A DNA stretch of 64,000 nt from Siderastrea radians (taxonomy: Eukaryota > Cnidaria > Anthozoa > Scleractinia > Rhizangiidae), in assembly GCA_964017195.1 (NCBI GenBank), contig OZ024898.1:13061557-13125556 (forward strand), given 5' to 3'. The stretch's first letter is position 1. Every line of letters starts with the position of its first letter. The translations under genes were made by a program, and so were the position numbers. The notes under the pieces were generated by a model. It worked only from the letters and a program-made list of their open reading frames with translations, searched no databases and was not told the DNA's origin. Positions 1-11,657 of this stretch are shown here, piece after piece.

Positions 1-2180
1 GGTCATTTTTTGAATTTTTTGATACTATGGAGATCAATGGATATGGAAGGAATTTGTAACATAAGAAAAGATAACAATAATGCTAACTTGTAATAAGGAG
101 AGGGATACCACAGTAAGCTGACTATCAAGCTGGGGTGCTCTTGCACATATATGACCCCTTTTTTTTAGTGTTTTAAAAATAATTTTCCTTCTCCTTTTTT
201 CTGTACAATTCATCTGTAATCCAAGCCAAATGGATGTAGAATTACAGTTCCAGTCAGAATTGTGAGCAAATTAACTAACAAGATACAAAGTTAACATTCA
301 TAACTAAGAACGTTCTTGCTTATGGCTCACTTAAGAAAAAGAAAACATGCTCAAATCAGGTGCTTTTATCTACTGTAGTGACAGAAAAGACATCCTCCAA
401 GCAAATGAATGTAAATCAACATATGAATGTAGTGGTTAGAATGTCACCATTTCTGAGTAAAACAAAAAATAATTTTTTTAAGTGACTAATTGCATTTAGT
501 TACCAATAAATTAGATCTGATGAAAGGAAATTCAAGCAACAGGGAGGTAAGAACAATACCATGATGTTATTTGGCAGAGTTTTTTTTTCAAAAAACTTCT
601 AATCAAAAATCATTGACTCAAGGTCACTAGCCCATCCTGTAGTCAATTAAATAAACATATACAAGTGTAACTTACAAGTGTGGCTACTGTTTACAACCTC
701 AGAAACAATAGCTACACTTGAAAATTACACCTGTAAATGTTAAATTGACCCCTGGCTATTATTTTACCGCACTGAATAAGAGGAGCATTGGTTACTGTAA
801 CTTGCATGTAAACCCCCTCACAAAATTGAAACAGTAATTCACTAGTCTGTCAGGCTTGATCTCCTGGCAAGTGGCACAGTGACATACACTGAAAAAAAGG
901 AAAACTATCTAACCGTGGGAATGGATGATATGCTCAGGATGTGTAGTTATAAACCCACCCTTCAACCAACTGTATTGCAGCAGTCCTGCACCAACACAGA
1001 CCTGGCAATCCCTAAAACATGCAAATCTGGAGATTTTGAAAAGAAGCCCAGAAAAACCTGGAGACTGGGACCTCAAACCTGGAGATTTCCACAATATGCA
1101 TAAAACAAGAATAAAAATGGTAGATTTCTTGTTTCAAGGTATCCTTTACATTATTTGTGCTCCCCATTGTATTCTTCATACTGCCTGAATTGTGGCAATT
1201 TCAAGATTTTGTGATTCACTGTGAGATTTGGAGGCCAAATCCTGAGACCTACAGTTGATACCCCAAACCGCAAGAGTTGCCAGGTCTGCTAACAAGAGGG
1301 GAGCAAACGTCACTATGCAAGCCCCTTTTGGGGATAGCCATGGTCATGAGCACAGCTTAGTCCTTTGCCATAACCTGCATCATGTTATCATGCCATGACT
1401 GCTGAAACCTCACTGACAATGAAACTACAAAAATGTTAGAAAATGTAATCTTGGTGGCACGTAAGCATCAGGCTTATACTGGCTTAGTATGGACTAGCCT
1501 CCCAGAAAACTGAAGTAGACTAGGAGGATTCTAAAGAAAAACATCCAAATTCATTCTAAAATTCTACAACAATTTGAAACTTGGAAGCATCTCAACCATT
1601 CTGATTAACAAAAATTGACATTGGCAGTTTTAATCAGTGCTTTAGGGGCCCCATATGTATTGAAATTACCCTTTCCCCTGAATAATTCAGAGATATTGCA
1701 GTGGTAGCTACAACAATAACACCTATAAATTCAGTTGCTTCACAGGAACTGACAAAAAATAGAATGCCCTACAGCGTGCTTGACCAGCCAAAAATTGAGG
1801 CCTTCAATGCTCAAAGCCCCTGTGAGATAACTTGACACTGACTACTATTAAACTCATTTACACATTTTATGTACTTTTATTTTAATTCGCACTTTATAGC
1901 TCTTTCATGCTTACTACATTCCTTGATTGCAGGGCACAATCGCAGTAAGGGGAAAACTTTGCAATTTAATACAAAACTACAATAAAAGACAAGGAAGCTT
2001 ATTAAAGCTTATGACTTGTACACCTTTTCAATAACCACAAAACGCAAATAAACAGAGCCTCTTTAAGATAAAAAAATGGAGAGTATGAACAGTAAGAATC
2101 TCTTTACCGCATTCCTGATGCTCGAACATGTCTAACTCGTTTTTACTTGCCTTTTTCTTCACAAATGTTTTTAGCTTCGC
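1..2180. other. Gene-free AT-rich stretch
   Basis: I see no credible coding region here. Open frames between 879 and 1188 overlap one another on both strands and look like chance. The only structure noted is a short imperfect hairpin near 672-725, where CAAGTGTGGCTACTGTT is followed by AACAATAGCTACACTTG. The stretch may be intergenic DNA or an intron of a gene that starts outside the window. Confidence 0.6.
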
Positions 2181-2185
2181 TTTAC

Positions 2186-2390
2186 TCTGTCCGCCATTTT
2201 GTTTCATTTCGCCTCAGCCGTGATCTCGTACCCAGATCTTCTCCATCTCGTCGCCTTAGCCGCCATTTTGAATACATCTCCATCCTCGGTGGAGACACGT
2301 GATCTGCTGTGTGCCAGGGTCTTCTCCCGAACCGCCGCCATATTGAAAAGCGAGAAGACCCTGGGGAAGAGGTTGCCATGACGTCAGTCC
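2186..2390. promoter_or_regulatory. Promoter-like cluster (YY1-like sites plus CRE)
   Basis: A CpG-richer island in AT-rich surroundings. It contains three CCGCCAT(T/A)TT words (about 2191, 2260 and 2334), which resemble the reverse complement of the YY1 core, and a full palindromic cAMP-response element TGACGTCA at 2379-2386. A short inverted repeat, CAGGGTCTTCTC at about 2317 and GAGAAGACCCTG at about 2351, surrounds the third YY1-like site, so part of this may be a small mobile element. The next spliced plus-strand coding exon begins at 4111, so this could be its 5' region; that link is inference. Confidence 0.4.
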
Positions 2391-2576
2391 TCTTAGCACG
2401 TTGTGGATGGCTAGAATCACAGCATCCCATATATGGGGTCCCAGACAGAATTACAAACATACCAGTTGGGATCCCATATCTCTCAGTTTAACACGGGTAG
2501 TTCTGTGAAGGACAAACAAAGAGACCTCTCAATAATAATTGTTGCTGCATTATGTAGAATTGTGGCTCAGTAAAAC

Positions 2577-4040
2577 TTTTTTTTTTTTTTTTTGACGGTT
2601 TTATTTTCAATGCTTTTACAGATATTGTGTAATCCCTATCCTACTATTACATTTTCAATATTACATCAATACCAGTTCTAATACAGTTTACAGTCTTATA
2701 TGTGTTACAGGTATATCATAATTAATAATTGTTAAAAGTAAATTACAGATTCTGATTGCAAACAACAATTTTTTTTTTTTTTTTGCAAACAACTAAAAAA
2801 TTACCAAAAGCGAAAACCGTCACACGAAAACACACACAGACACAATAGGCACAAATATGCATTTATCTTTCTATATAAAGAGAACAAGGCTAAACAATAC
2901 CAATATCTATAGAAATTTAGCAAGAATTGCTTCCCATCTTTTCCTGAAACTTGCAAACGTCCCATTTTTGTTTGCTATATACTTCTCGGTTTCAAACTTA
3001 TTTTTAACTTTTTTAAGAAAAATATTAAATTCAGGATATATGCCAGCTTTTCTACATTCCCAAATACACAGTTTTCCGAGAATTATAAGATAGTTTATAA
3101 TATCGGTCCTATTTGTAAGCCCAAGTATAATATCTTTTAAAGTCAAAGTAATGTTTTCCTTAACAAGTTCAAACCACCAAGAGGAGAATGTTTTCCAAAA
3201 GATTTGCACATGGGAGCATTCAAAAAAGAGGTGATGCAGCTCTTCTTTTGAAGAGTCACAGAAAGTGCATTTATCATTCAACGATAAACCTATTTTGAAA
3301 AGTTTTGCATTTGTGTACAATATATAATTAAGCACTCTGTACTGGAAGGACCAAATATACGTTTCGCTTGCGACAGTTTGTGGAAGTGAGTATATTTCCT
3401 CCAAAGAGTTTGAAATGTCAAAATCCGAAATTAGTTTCTTTGACATATTAGGCAATTTAGCCTTAGCTGTTATTAACAGCTTATAGAAATGCTTACACTT
3501 AGCCCTGTAGACGTCGAATTGTATATTATTATGTTTGAAATTTACCAAGTCAATTTCAGGTAGCGGTTCGCACGACCTGAGTTCTTTCGGAACTGATAGT
3601 CTTAAACCTGTCCATGTCAGGAAATCCGTTTTAAGACCCTTTTGTTTATAAAAATCATGAGACTGCTTATTATCGGATTCAAACATCAAGTCACGTACGA
3701 AAACAATCCCTTTGTCATAATACGATTTATAAAAGACTGATCTGTTGTCTATTTTAATGTCTTTATTGTTCCAAACAATTCTTTGTGCATAATTATTATC
3801 GGAAAATGTATTTCTAAACTCCTCCCACCAAAGAAGCAAGTCTGAATAAAAACCGTTTAGTGAAGTGGTCAGATCCTTGAATTCATAATTGCATTTTAAT
3901 AGAAAGGTTCCTCCATAAGGTTTCAAATAATGATTAAAATACGACTTCCAGGGTCCTTTTCTAGTACTATCTAAAATGCGCGGAATCCAGGAGAGTCTCA
4001 ATGCTTTAATTTGGGTTTCAATATCCATGCCCAATTATAC
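2577..4040 (-). mobile_element. 5'-truncated L1/Tx1-like LINE copy
   Basis: The minus strand carries the 3' part of a non-LTR retrotransposon: a C-terminal ORF2 segment (2907-4034), then about 300 bp of 3' UTR ending in an oligo-A tail, seen on the plus strand as an oligo-T run at 2577-2593. A second T-run at 2769-2784 lies inside the UTR. The 5' end stops abruptly near 4040, as expected from incomplete reverse transcription. A relative of this family lies in each 12-kb unit (26,091-27,850 and 41,566-43,325). I did not find a clear target-site duplication. Confidence 0.75.
2907..4034 (-). CDS. LINE ORF2 C-terminal fragment with zf-RVT-like zinc motif
   Basis: A 375-residue open frame equal to the C-terminal third of an L1/Tx1-type ORF2, downstream of the reverse transcriptase fingers and palm. 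The diagnostic stretch is CTFCDSSKEELHHLFFECSH near residue 260, a CX2C...H...C zinc motif followed by VQIFWKTF, as in the reverse-transcriptase-associated zinc-binding domain. Upstream phrases such as LTWTGLRLSVP and ASETYIWSFQYRVLNYILYTN are the usual linker of that family. There is no endonuclease and no catalytic FADD box, so this is a dead-on-arrival copy. The first Met is simply the first in the truncated frame. Confidence 0.8.
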   Translation of the reverse strand: MGMDIETQIKALRLSWIPRILDSTRKGPWKSYFNHYLKPYGGTFLLKCNYEFKDLTTSLNGFYSDLLLWWEEFRNTFSDNNYAQRIVWNNKDIKIDNRSVFYKSYYDKGIVFVRDLMFESDNKQSHDFYKQKGLKTDFLTWTGLRLSVPKELRSCEPLPEIDLVNFKHNNIQFDVYRAKCKHFYKLLITAKAKLPNMSKKLISDFDISNSLEEIYSLPQTVASETYIWSFQYRVLNYILYTNAKLFKIGLSLNDKCTFCDSSKEELHHLFFECSHVQIFWKTFSSWWFELVKENITLTLKDIILGLTNRTDIINYLIILGKLCIWECRKAGIYPEFNIFLKKVKNKFETEKYIANKNGTFASFRKRWEAILAKFL

Positions 4041-4110
4041 CAGTATATTGTACCTGTAAGTACAACTTCAAAGCTCGTATATCATTTATACAAATTTATT
4101 TATATACCAG

Positions 4111-4338
4111 GTGCTTGTTGAGTTTGGTGAAAGAAGACAGGTTTTATCCATCACTTGTGATGATCTGGACGTGCTATTGCAAAATGTTAAAGATGAATTT
4201 GGAGTGGTCTCAGCAGGATCCCTTTATATAATTCAAAAATTTGATCGAGAGTGGGAAGATTGGATTGATGTAACTGCTGCTTCCTCAATTTTCAATAGAG
4301 ATAAGCTTAAACTGAAGTGTATCAAAGAAAACTGTGAG
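4111..4338 (+). CDS. Exon with ubiquitin-like fold candidate (SAM/transposase gene)
   Basis: This exon has a good acceptor (...tatataccag) and donor (GAG|gtaagc), is 228 bp long, and is phase 0 at both ends. It encodes 76 residues starting VLVEFGERRQVLSITC and ending LKLKCIKENCE. The pattern (short beta strand, turn, helix LDVLLQNVKDEFG, strand LYIIQKFDREWEDWIDV) suggests a ubiquitin/PB1/doublecortin-like beta-grasp domain; this is a fold guess. The upstream exon with the true start codon is not identified. Exons at 6342 and 7122 join it in phase. Confidence 0.55.
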
Positions 4339-4702
4339 GTAAGCTTTATACGTTTGTACGAATTTATTTAGATGTGACAAAGCAGTTGGTAACTTACTTT
4401 TAATTTTTTATAAACCCCCTGTTACAAAATCATATTTGTGGTATTGTAATCCATTTCTATCACCAATTTATACCAATCTATTTTTGTGTTGACTAAAGTA
4501 GAACAAACGCATTATTTTTACACTAGTGACTTGCCAGTAATCTAGGGTTTTAGGTATGATTTGCAATTAGATTTTCCCATGTGACATACATTTACCGTAG
4601 GTATTTCACAAGCTTTCAATTTAATTCCAGCTTTTATTTTGAAAAGCTTCAATAAGTGCTTATGTTGATTTTTTTTTTACTTTGGGTTCTTCAAACTAAT
4701 AT

Positions 4703-4764
4703 CAGAAACTCATAAGGAGTTGAAACGTGTAACTCGCGTTCGATGCTCGTAAATATTCATTTTT

Positions 4765-4799
<35 letters not shown>

Positions 4800-6285
4800 C
4801 ACGCACGAGTTTAAGGCGCCAAAACCTTGCGAAGTGTTGCAGCGTTTCTTTGCAAACCTGAATGGATCAATGAAACTGCTCCGAAATGAACGTCCGGGAA
4901 TAAGTTTTTTTTCGCAAAAGTCGTACAATTATTGGCTCTAAAATGTGGTACAGGTTTGATGTTTCCTGAAAAAAATTGTTGTATTCATCGCCCAAAGCGG
5001 ATTGAAGCTGTATGATTTTAAGATGGAATCCATCAGGAAATTGAGTAATCAGTGGACAAAAACCTTGTACCAGAATAATTTAAAGTATATCGCATTCTTT
5101 TTTACACTATTTAAGAGCTATAGACGCAATAAGTTATCTGTAATAACACCAAAGACAATTTCTCATGGGAGCCCGTGAAATTAGATTTCAAATTTCACAG
5201 GAATTGTGTAAACACAGGTAAAATAGGTAAATTTTTACACGTAAGATTTCATTTTGTGAAATTTGAAATTTATTTTCTCGGGCTCCCATAAGAAATTGTC
5301 TTTGGGGTTATTACAGATAACCAATTACATCCATAGCTCTCAAAAACTGTAAAAACGAATGCGATATGCTTTAAATTATTCTGGTACAAGGTTTTTGTCC
5401 ACTGAAAATTAAATTTACTCAATTTCCCAATGGATTCCGTCTTAACATTGTAGATGGAGAGTTGAAACGAACACAAACCTAGTGGTTCCAGTTTCAGAGG
5501 TCGCGGACGGGATGTGGCAAAAAAACATGTTAACAATGAATCAAACAACTGGGAAAGCGATCATTCAACTTATTTTGCATTACGTTCTCTTTATTTGAAC
5601 ATTTGGAGCTGCTTGAACTCAGAGCTACATCGACTGCAGGTAAGACGATGTTATTTTTGTAGTATATAGCCGAAGAAAAAGTCGTCCTTTCTTATTCAGC
5701 TTATTTAGCTTGATTTTGGTAGCGAATCACTGAAAACGTATGACAATTCAATATTATTAAACGGTTCTCTTCAATTTTACTGTTTTATTTTTGTATCATG
5801 TCTTGATATTTCGGGGTCAAAAGTTTTCAGTATAAAATCTACCTTTTGTGAACATTTGTTGATAGTGCATCGGTGAAAGAAGCCGGACTGAAATCATAAA
5901 AACAACGCTAGACTATTTTGGTTTGGTTTCACAGTCTGATTTAGTTCTTTATACCCCAGCGCTTTGCTCCATGTTGTTTCAATTACTTATTTTTTTTTGC
6001 CTCAAGAATTTCCTGCTCGGTCTTCGAAACCGGTACTTCTTTTCGCTTTGTCGTTCCTACGTTTGAAAGTTTTTCGGCTTCATTTTCCCCAGTTTGTCGG
6101 CCATTAATCTATGAACAAGTGCGCGAACTTGGTGTAAAATTACGTCACGTCGTTCACGAAGATTGATTGGTCAGTTCTCTCTCTCTTCATGTTCCAAATA
6201 TGGTACTTGCGAAAATGAATAAGTACGAGCATCGTTCAAAACCTATATATGCGAGTTACACGTTTCAAGTCCTTATGAGTTTCTG
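4703..6285. mobile_element. Non-autonomous DNA transposon with long foldback, 7-bp TSD
   Basis: The terminal inverted repeats begin CAGAAACTCATAAGGA and run about 80-95 bp on each side (4703-4780 and 6190-6285). They are flanked by the direct repeat CTAATAT at 4696-4702 and 6286-6292, which I read as the target-site duplication. The element is 1583 bp, has no coding region, and sits wholly inside the intron between the exons at 4111 and 6342. A second, internal inverted repeat (5008-5190 against 5262-5460) makes it a double foldback. TSD length and lack of genes fit a hAT-, Dada- or Sola-type non-autonomous derivative; the superfamily is not settled. Confidence 0.75.
5008..5460. repeat. Internal long inverted repeat of the 1.58-kb element
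   Basis: About 180 bp on each side form an imperfect hairpin centred near 5225. Matching blocks include TTTCTCATGGGAGCCCG at about 5159 against CGGGCTCCCATAAGAAA at about 5279, and GACAAAAACCTTGTACCAG against CTGGTACAAGGTTTTTGTC. The arms differ by scattered substitutions, so the duplication is not recent. Confidence 0.75.
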
Positions 6286-6341
6286 CTAATATGTAATGCA
6301 AACATTGCATTGATTTTTATCACAATTTTTTTTTTCAATAG

Positions 6342-6461
6342 GAACAGAAATCCACCAATGATAAAAGACGTACCACTTTCACAACTATAACAACAAAAGG
6401 ACAAGCACAGGGAACCTTGATTTTTGAACGGGGTAATTTGAGAACTGGACCAAAACTGGTG
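6342..6461 (+). CDS. Second exon of the SAM/transposase gene
   Basis: A 120-bp, phase 0-0 exon with acceptor ttttttcaatag and donor GTG|gtgagt. It encodes 40 residues, basic and Thr-rich at first (EQKSTNDKRRTTFTTITTK), then GTLIFERGNLRTGPKLV. No domain recognised. The codon phase matches the exons at 4111 and 7122, which is the main support for calling it real. It begins 49 bp after the 3' target duplication of the 1.58-kb transposon. Confidence 0.5.
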
Positions 6462-6841
6462 GTGAGTTGTCTTGATAAATTATATTAATTTTCAATTCAG
6501 TAGGCTTTGTACTTATGGAGCCCTTTCATCTTGAGCACCATTTTGAGCGATGAACTGCTTATTTTGGGGCATTGTTTTAAAATTACAATTGTATTAAAAA
6601 ACATTTCATCCTCACTAACAATATTTCAATCACAACCAAAATCAATCCTACAAGAAGCAGCGAATTTCCAAAAAACATCATGAATCCAAGAATACCAACG
6701 CAAATGACCAAACATTTTTTCTTTCTTTGAATGCGATAGCCTTCCATCCTTCAGAGGCTGTTGACAGAAACATTTACTGTGAATTGCAAGGGGTGAATGG
6801 GGGAGGGCAAGTGCAAAATTGCTCCATCATTTCTTAGTTGT

Positions 6842-7110
6842 ATAGAGTGGTTTTCAAATGAGTGTCATAAAACCAAAACCAAAACCAAAGTAATTACTCT
6901 GACCAATCACAACTGACAATAAAACTTGATTAATTAATCAGAACTCGAAGCAAATGCATGTTACCGGCTGCAAGCGCAGGAAAACATGTGCGAGCAAGTA
7001 ATGGTTTTGGTTTTACGTCTGATTGGCTGAGGAGATTTTTCTTAACCAATCACAGTGCGTGGTAATGCAAAACCAATTACTTTTCGACACTCAACTGAAA
7101 ACTGCTCTAT
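6842..7110. mobile_element. MITE (about 270 bp) next to a splice acceptor
   Basis: The ends are inverted repeats: ATAGAGTGGTTTTCAAATGA on the left, and the complement of TCAACTGAAAACTGCTCTAT on the right, each followed inward by GTGTC and by further palindromic blocks (CCAATCAC twice, TTGGTTTTG). The flanks TA...TA suggest a TA-type duplication. There is no coding capacity. Its right end lies only about 11 bp before the acceptor AG of the exon at 7122, so the element supplies most of the sequence where the branch point would sit. Confidence 0.6.
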
Positions 7111-7121
7111 TTTATCAATAG

Positions 7122-10100
7122 ATTACTGATCAACAACAAGATCCACCTGCTAAAGATAATTTGAAGGACCTCAGTAGAATTTACAGTTTAAAGCCAGATG
7201 ATAAGCTCTTAACCTATCATACAGCAATAAACGACGCCGCCTACAGTCTCTGTGTGGAAAAGCCCTCTCTTGTATATGACAAGAAAAAACTATCAATGTT
7301 GGCACTGAAAAAGGTAGATGCTGATGGCTTTCAGTACAAAAAGAAAAGGTCGAGGTCTAAAGCCCTTGTGAACTGTGATGAGGAGCCAATCGAAGCGTTC
7401 AAAAATCAATTCTGAGCTGAGATCTCAAAGAATTTCTGATTTAAGGGAAGACCTCGAAGAAGTTAAAACTCAGTTGATTCTTGCCGAAAGGCAACGCATA
7501 AAGTTCAGTAATACTCAGCAGTATAGTCAGGCAATTGTCATTTCTGAAACGATCATGGAGATGCGGCGCAAGCAGAGGGAAAAGCAATCTGAATTGAGTT
7601 TACTACTTGTGAAAGAAGCAAAAGCACTAAAATACAAGTCAAAGTCTGAAACAAAAGTGAAAAAACATCCAACAACCAAGGCTGCTCCAGCCAACAAGTC
7701 TGGTAACATAGCAGATCTTTTCAGGGCACAGCAACAAGAACGGTCAAAAGAAAGTTCAAGTAAGGGAAATGGTAATGAAATAATGACCGTGGAAACAGCA
7801 GCAACTCCTGAAGGAGAACAGATACCTGCAGAAATCGTGTCTGAGGGATGTCCAGAAAAGAATGTGGAGAAAGTTGTGTGTCAGACCAGTTCCAAAGGAG
7901 ATATGTTCAAACCAAGTGAAGGCACAGCTACACAAGTGAATGTTGAAGGACTTTGTGAAGTGGGTCTACAAATGCCTGTAGAGACTGTATCTATCGCATA
8001 TTTGGAAAAGGGTGTGGAGGAAGTGCCCTGTCAGTCCGTTTCCCCTAAAGAAGATAACTCCAGAGCAAGTGAAAACACAGCTGCAGACGTGAATGCTTCC
8101 AGCGATTCTTTTTTGTCCCAGAAGAGGGTCAAAGACACCGAAAAGAGGAGTCCCTTGACCTGCTGAAAAGGTATCAGAAATGGGCAGTTGGCATTGTATC
8201 TGATAAGGCGCTGTACAAATTGAAGGATGGTGTATATAGATCAGTAATTAACGATATCTCATTGCCTGATTTTATCATAGTAAGAATGCTTCACTGCAAA
8301 AACAATCACAACCCAGACTGTAAAGAGTGCACTCAGTTGGTAGCCTGTGGAAAAGATATCCTGGAAGGTGGTATTGTAGAAGTGAAACCTTTATTCCAGA
8401 GACATTTTGCTGAGGCCACGTACTCAAGTCAGAAGGTAGTGCGACGCTTCATGCAATTGTCTGTTGCCATTTTGATGCTTCAGTTGACAGGTCCAGGATC
8501 ACAAAAACTCTATGCCACACAACTCGAACCAAACGTTGATTATTGCCTTTTTTCAGATTTGATGACAAAATTAAAAGTTGGTGACAGCAACAAACAACAC
8601 CTGTCAAAAGAACCACTTCGAAAAATTTGCTCACTAGCTTCTACAGAAAAAGACAGAAAGCTTATAAAATTTGCTGCCTGTCAAGCAAGTGGGTTAAGCA
8701 ACAAGAGGGCCAGTCAGCAGTATGGTGTTTACAATTTTTCAAGCATTAGAAATTAAGTGAAGAATGCATTACAACATGCAACTGCAGTTAGACAACAGAT
8801 CTTTGAACTTGCAAGTATCAAAGAAAGGGCTACGATAGAATCTTTTGGAATATATTTGGGACAGGAAAGTGACAGTAGCACTGATGAAGATAGCGACAGT
8901 GAATCTGGGGAAGCCAGTTTTGACGTTGATGTAGACCTTGAATATAATTCTAGTGGCGGCGAATGTGGCAGATGCAGTATAAGTGAAGAGGGTGGTGGTG
9001 TTGATGAACAAGCTGACTGTGGGGAAAGTGATGGTGTAGAGGGAAGTGGCACCGGAAGCACAGGCAATCGTAACTTTGTTGGAGGAACCGCTGATAACAC
9101 ATGTACAACACAGGAAAATAGTGTACAGAGCTTGAATCATGAAAGAGATAAGAGTCAGAGGCATGTAGTGGATCCAGATAATTTCTCTAAGGATGCAGCT
9201 TTGGTGAATCCTGCTCCATCACATGATCATTTATTGACAGTTCTGCGAGCAAATCAGCTTAACTGGTTTGCTTTTGTTGCTGAACTTGAGCAGCTTTTGC
9301 AAGGCTATTCTATTGACGTCCTCTAACAAGCGCTCTTAGACTTCAGTACATTCTTGCCTTGGAGCGAACTGTCAAATGAAGAAGACAGACAGGTGGAACA
9401 AAGCCGCCAAGCATATCTACAAACACAACGAGAAAAGATAAATTCAAATCATGGTGAAATTTACACGGATTCTGAAAGTGATGACCCAGAAGCGTGGGTA
9501 GGGGTCAATGATGCTTTGCCATCTGAAGGGCAGGCATTGATACGAAAACATAGAGCTATCATAAGGAGGAAAGCAAAGAGAGAAATAAGCAAAGAAATTT
9601 CCAGCAAATGTCACATAATGAGAAAAGTTCCAAAGAAAGTCTCTTGTACTGTAGCAAGATTTCCCAACATTGGAAGAGACATAGAAGAATATGTCAAGGG
9701 AAAAAGAGTTGGTGCTGGCTAGTGGAGAAGGACTGGTGTCCTAACATTTGATGGTAATTTAAGAACAAAAGGCCCCAAGGTAACATACAGGCGCATTCAA
9801 AAACATCTGGAAGAGAAATACAAGTCCAGAATAGGATATGGAACTGTCGTTCAACATTGCGTAGCCCGGAATAAACGCAGGATTTCAGCTGCACGGTACA
9901 GAGGAGAAGCCAAAATAACATCACGTCGAGCAAGGAAAGGATTTACTCTGAAACTGAATCCTGATGCACACTACTGCAACTCCATGTACAAGGCACTTGA
10001 TTTCACTCAGCTTACAGATGGAACAGACAAAATGATTTTGAACCGTGATGATCAGGCTGGCTTCCGGTTGGACACCACTTATACTCATAAGCAACAGAAG

Positions 10101-11069
10101 GCTACTTGTCTGTCTGAAACTCCAGAGCTTACTACACGAACAGATTACGTGAACAAATATTCTTCTGTTTTGCAAACTACATCGTACATGTTCATGGGAA
10201 CCAAGAACACTGCAGAGAAGTGTATTGGAGTGGTCAAAGCTCATCATCTCTATGAGAAAACTCCAACACAGCATTTCTGTGACTTCAAGATGCTGAGAGA
10301 GATGGAAGAGCTCGACCCTTGGATGAAGGAGAAGCCTGTACACTGTGTGCGAGTAGACGGAGCTGGTGATGAGGGACCATTACACAAGGAAGTGCAGTTC
10401 CGTTGGACAATGCTGCATATTTCAGAAGGAACAGAGTGTACTGTTGCAACCACAAGGCATAGCGGTGGTTCATACCTAAACAGAGTGGGATTGCAGAATG
10501 GCTCTTTGGCCGTTGCACAGTCAAATCTGTTCATTCCTTCGACATGATGTGGGTCCAATTTCAATGAAAGTGGACTAGATGAAACCAAACTAGAAGAGAA
10601 CCTGCTAGCAGCAACGGATGTGCTGATTGACAGAGTTAGTGGAGCACCCTGTGGTGAAAGTGAAATAACCTTAGTACAAGGCGCAAGAGATGAAGTGTCT
10701 CAGGCGTGTAATGACAGCCGGGCTGATCTTGTTACATTTTTTAATGGAAAGTCTTCAGAAAAGCAGCAGTTGCTTGACACTCAGCCCGAGGTTTACAAGA
10801 GTTTCCAAGAAATATGGACTGTGAGAATTTACCACATGATCAAGAATTTGCCTGCCCAGTATGTTTTCATGTTGTCTCCATGCTTCAAGGAAGACTGCAT
10901 TCATCTGGTATGTAAACGTGGCCCTGAGCAGCAGCAGAAGCTTTGGTGTCCAGGTGGTCCCCCATTATCTCTCTTTCCACTCCCTATACCTGACCCCAAA
11001 CGTCCATGGGGAGGCGAGTGTGATCAGTGTACTAACACGTGCGCTGGCCACTTCCTCCCCCGGGGTTGA
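7122..11069 (+). pseudogene. Long transposase-like exon, broken by stops and frameshifts
   Basis: It begins in phase 0 after acceptor tttatcaatag. The frame of 7122 runs to about 7390, a +1 shift carries 7390 to about 8166, and the first frame returns from about 8200 to 11,069. In-frame stops lie at 8754 (TAA), 9324 (TAA), 9720 (TAG) and 10,545 (TGA), with protein-like sequence continuing after each. In order: a coiled coil (about 7430-7620, LREDLEEVKTQLILAERQ), a Ser/Thr/Glu-rich linker, a Cys cluster (CKNNHNPDCKECTQLVACG, about 8300), an acidic linker (about 8870-9070), then a core with NRDDQAGF (about 10,043), VDGAGDEGP (about 10,356), SGGSYLNRV (about 10,462) and a final CDQC...CAGH knuckle. 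The Asp-rich motifs suggest an RNase-H/DDE transposase origin. The family looks multi-copy in cnidarians from memory; this copy cannot be translated whole. Confidence 0.65.
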
Positions 11070-11162
11070 CACATTTTCTCAGTTCACAATGCTACAGTTC
11101 GCTTAACAGGTTATATGGCAGAGGTTTGATTGTTTTCTTTTTATTTGGTACGAATTATTTAG

Positions 11163-11234
11163 ACTGGACTGCTGCAGATGTCGAGCTATGGTTGAAGAAA
11201 AATGGGTTTGAAGAAGAAACTCCATTATTTTTTG
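11163..11234 (+). CDS. SAM domain, first exon
   Basis: A 72-bp exon (acceptor cgaattatttag, donor TTTTTTG|gtgaga) encodes (D)WTAADVELWLKKNGFEEE followed by TPLFF, the first two helices of a sterile alpha motif domain. SAM domains mediate protein or RNA contacts and oligomerisation. The exon ends in phase 1, which matches the next exon. Confidence 0.7.
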
Positions 11235-11406
11235 GTGAGATAAAGAAAAAAGCTTTTTTATGTAGCGCTTAAAAATTAATAAATCAAATGTTTCGCCAAA
11301 GCCATATAAACAAAGAATTAAATTTGCTACTGGTGAAATTATTTTTGCCTTCAAGCCACGTCTGGTATAATTTGTATTAAAAATGTATATATCTCCTGAA
11401 TTACAG

Positions 11407-11523
11407 CACAGCAAATCAGTGGTAAAGTTCTTTCACAACTTGACAGAGCAACCTTGAAAGATCTTGGGATTTTAATCATTGGCAGACAACTTGAGCTTTT
11501 GCAGAAGATAAAAAGTAGCTGTG
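11407..11523 (+). CDS. SAM domain, second exon
   Basis: A 117-bp exon (acceptor tcctgaattacag, donor TGTG|gtaaga), phase 1 to 1, encodes QQISGKVLSQLDRATLKDLG and then ILIIGRQLELLQKIKSSC. This is the second half of a SAM domain: I-x-G-x-x-L, then the L-x-x-L-T-x-x-D-L-x-x-L-G-I helix pattern, then the long C-terminal helix. With the previous exon it gives a complete domain of about 65 residues. Confidence 0.75.
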
Positions 11524-11657
11524 GTAAGAATAACTATTTTTTTGGTTGCACATTGACCTATTAAACTTGAATATTAAACACCCTATCCCAATTTTCGTTT
11601 GTTATTATATTCATCCTAGTCATCAACTGAAGTGGTAACATTAATAAACTGTTTCAG

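Noticed and set aside
879..1188. Overlapping open frames of 61-87 codons on both strands
   Set aside because: No domain, no splice-site support, mutual overlap; likely chance.
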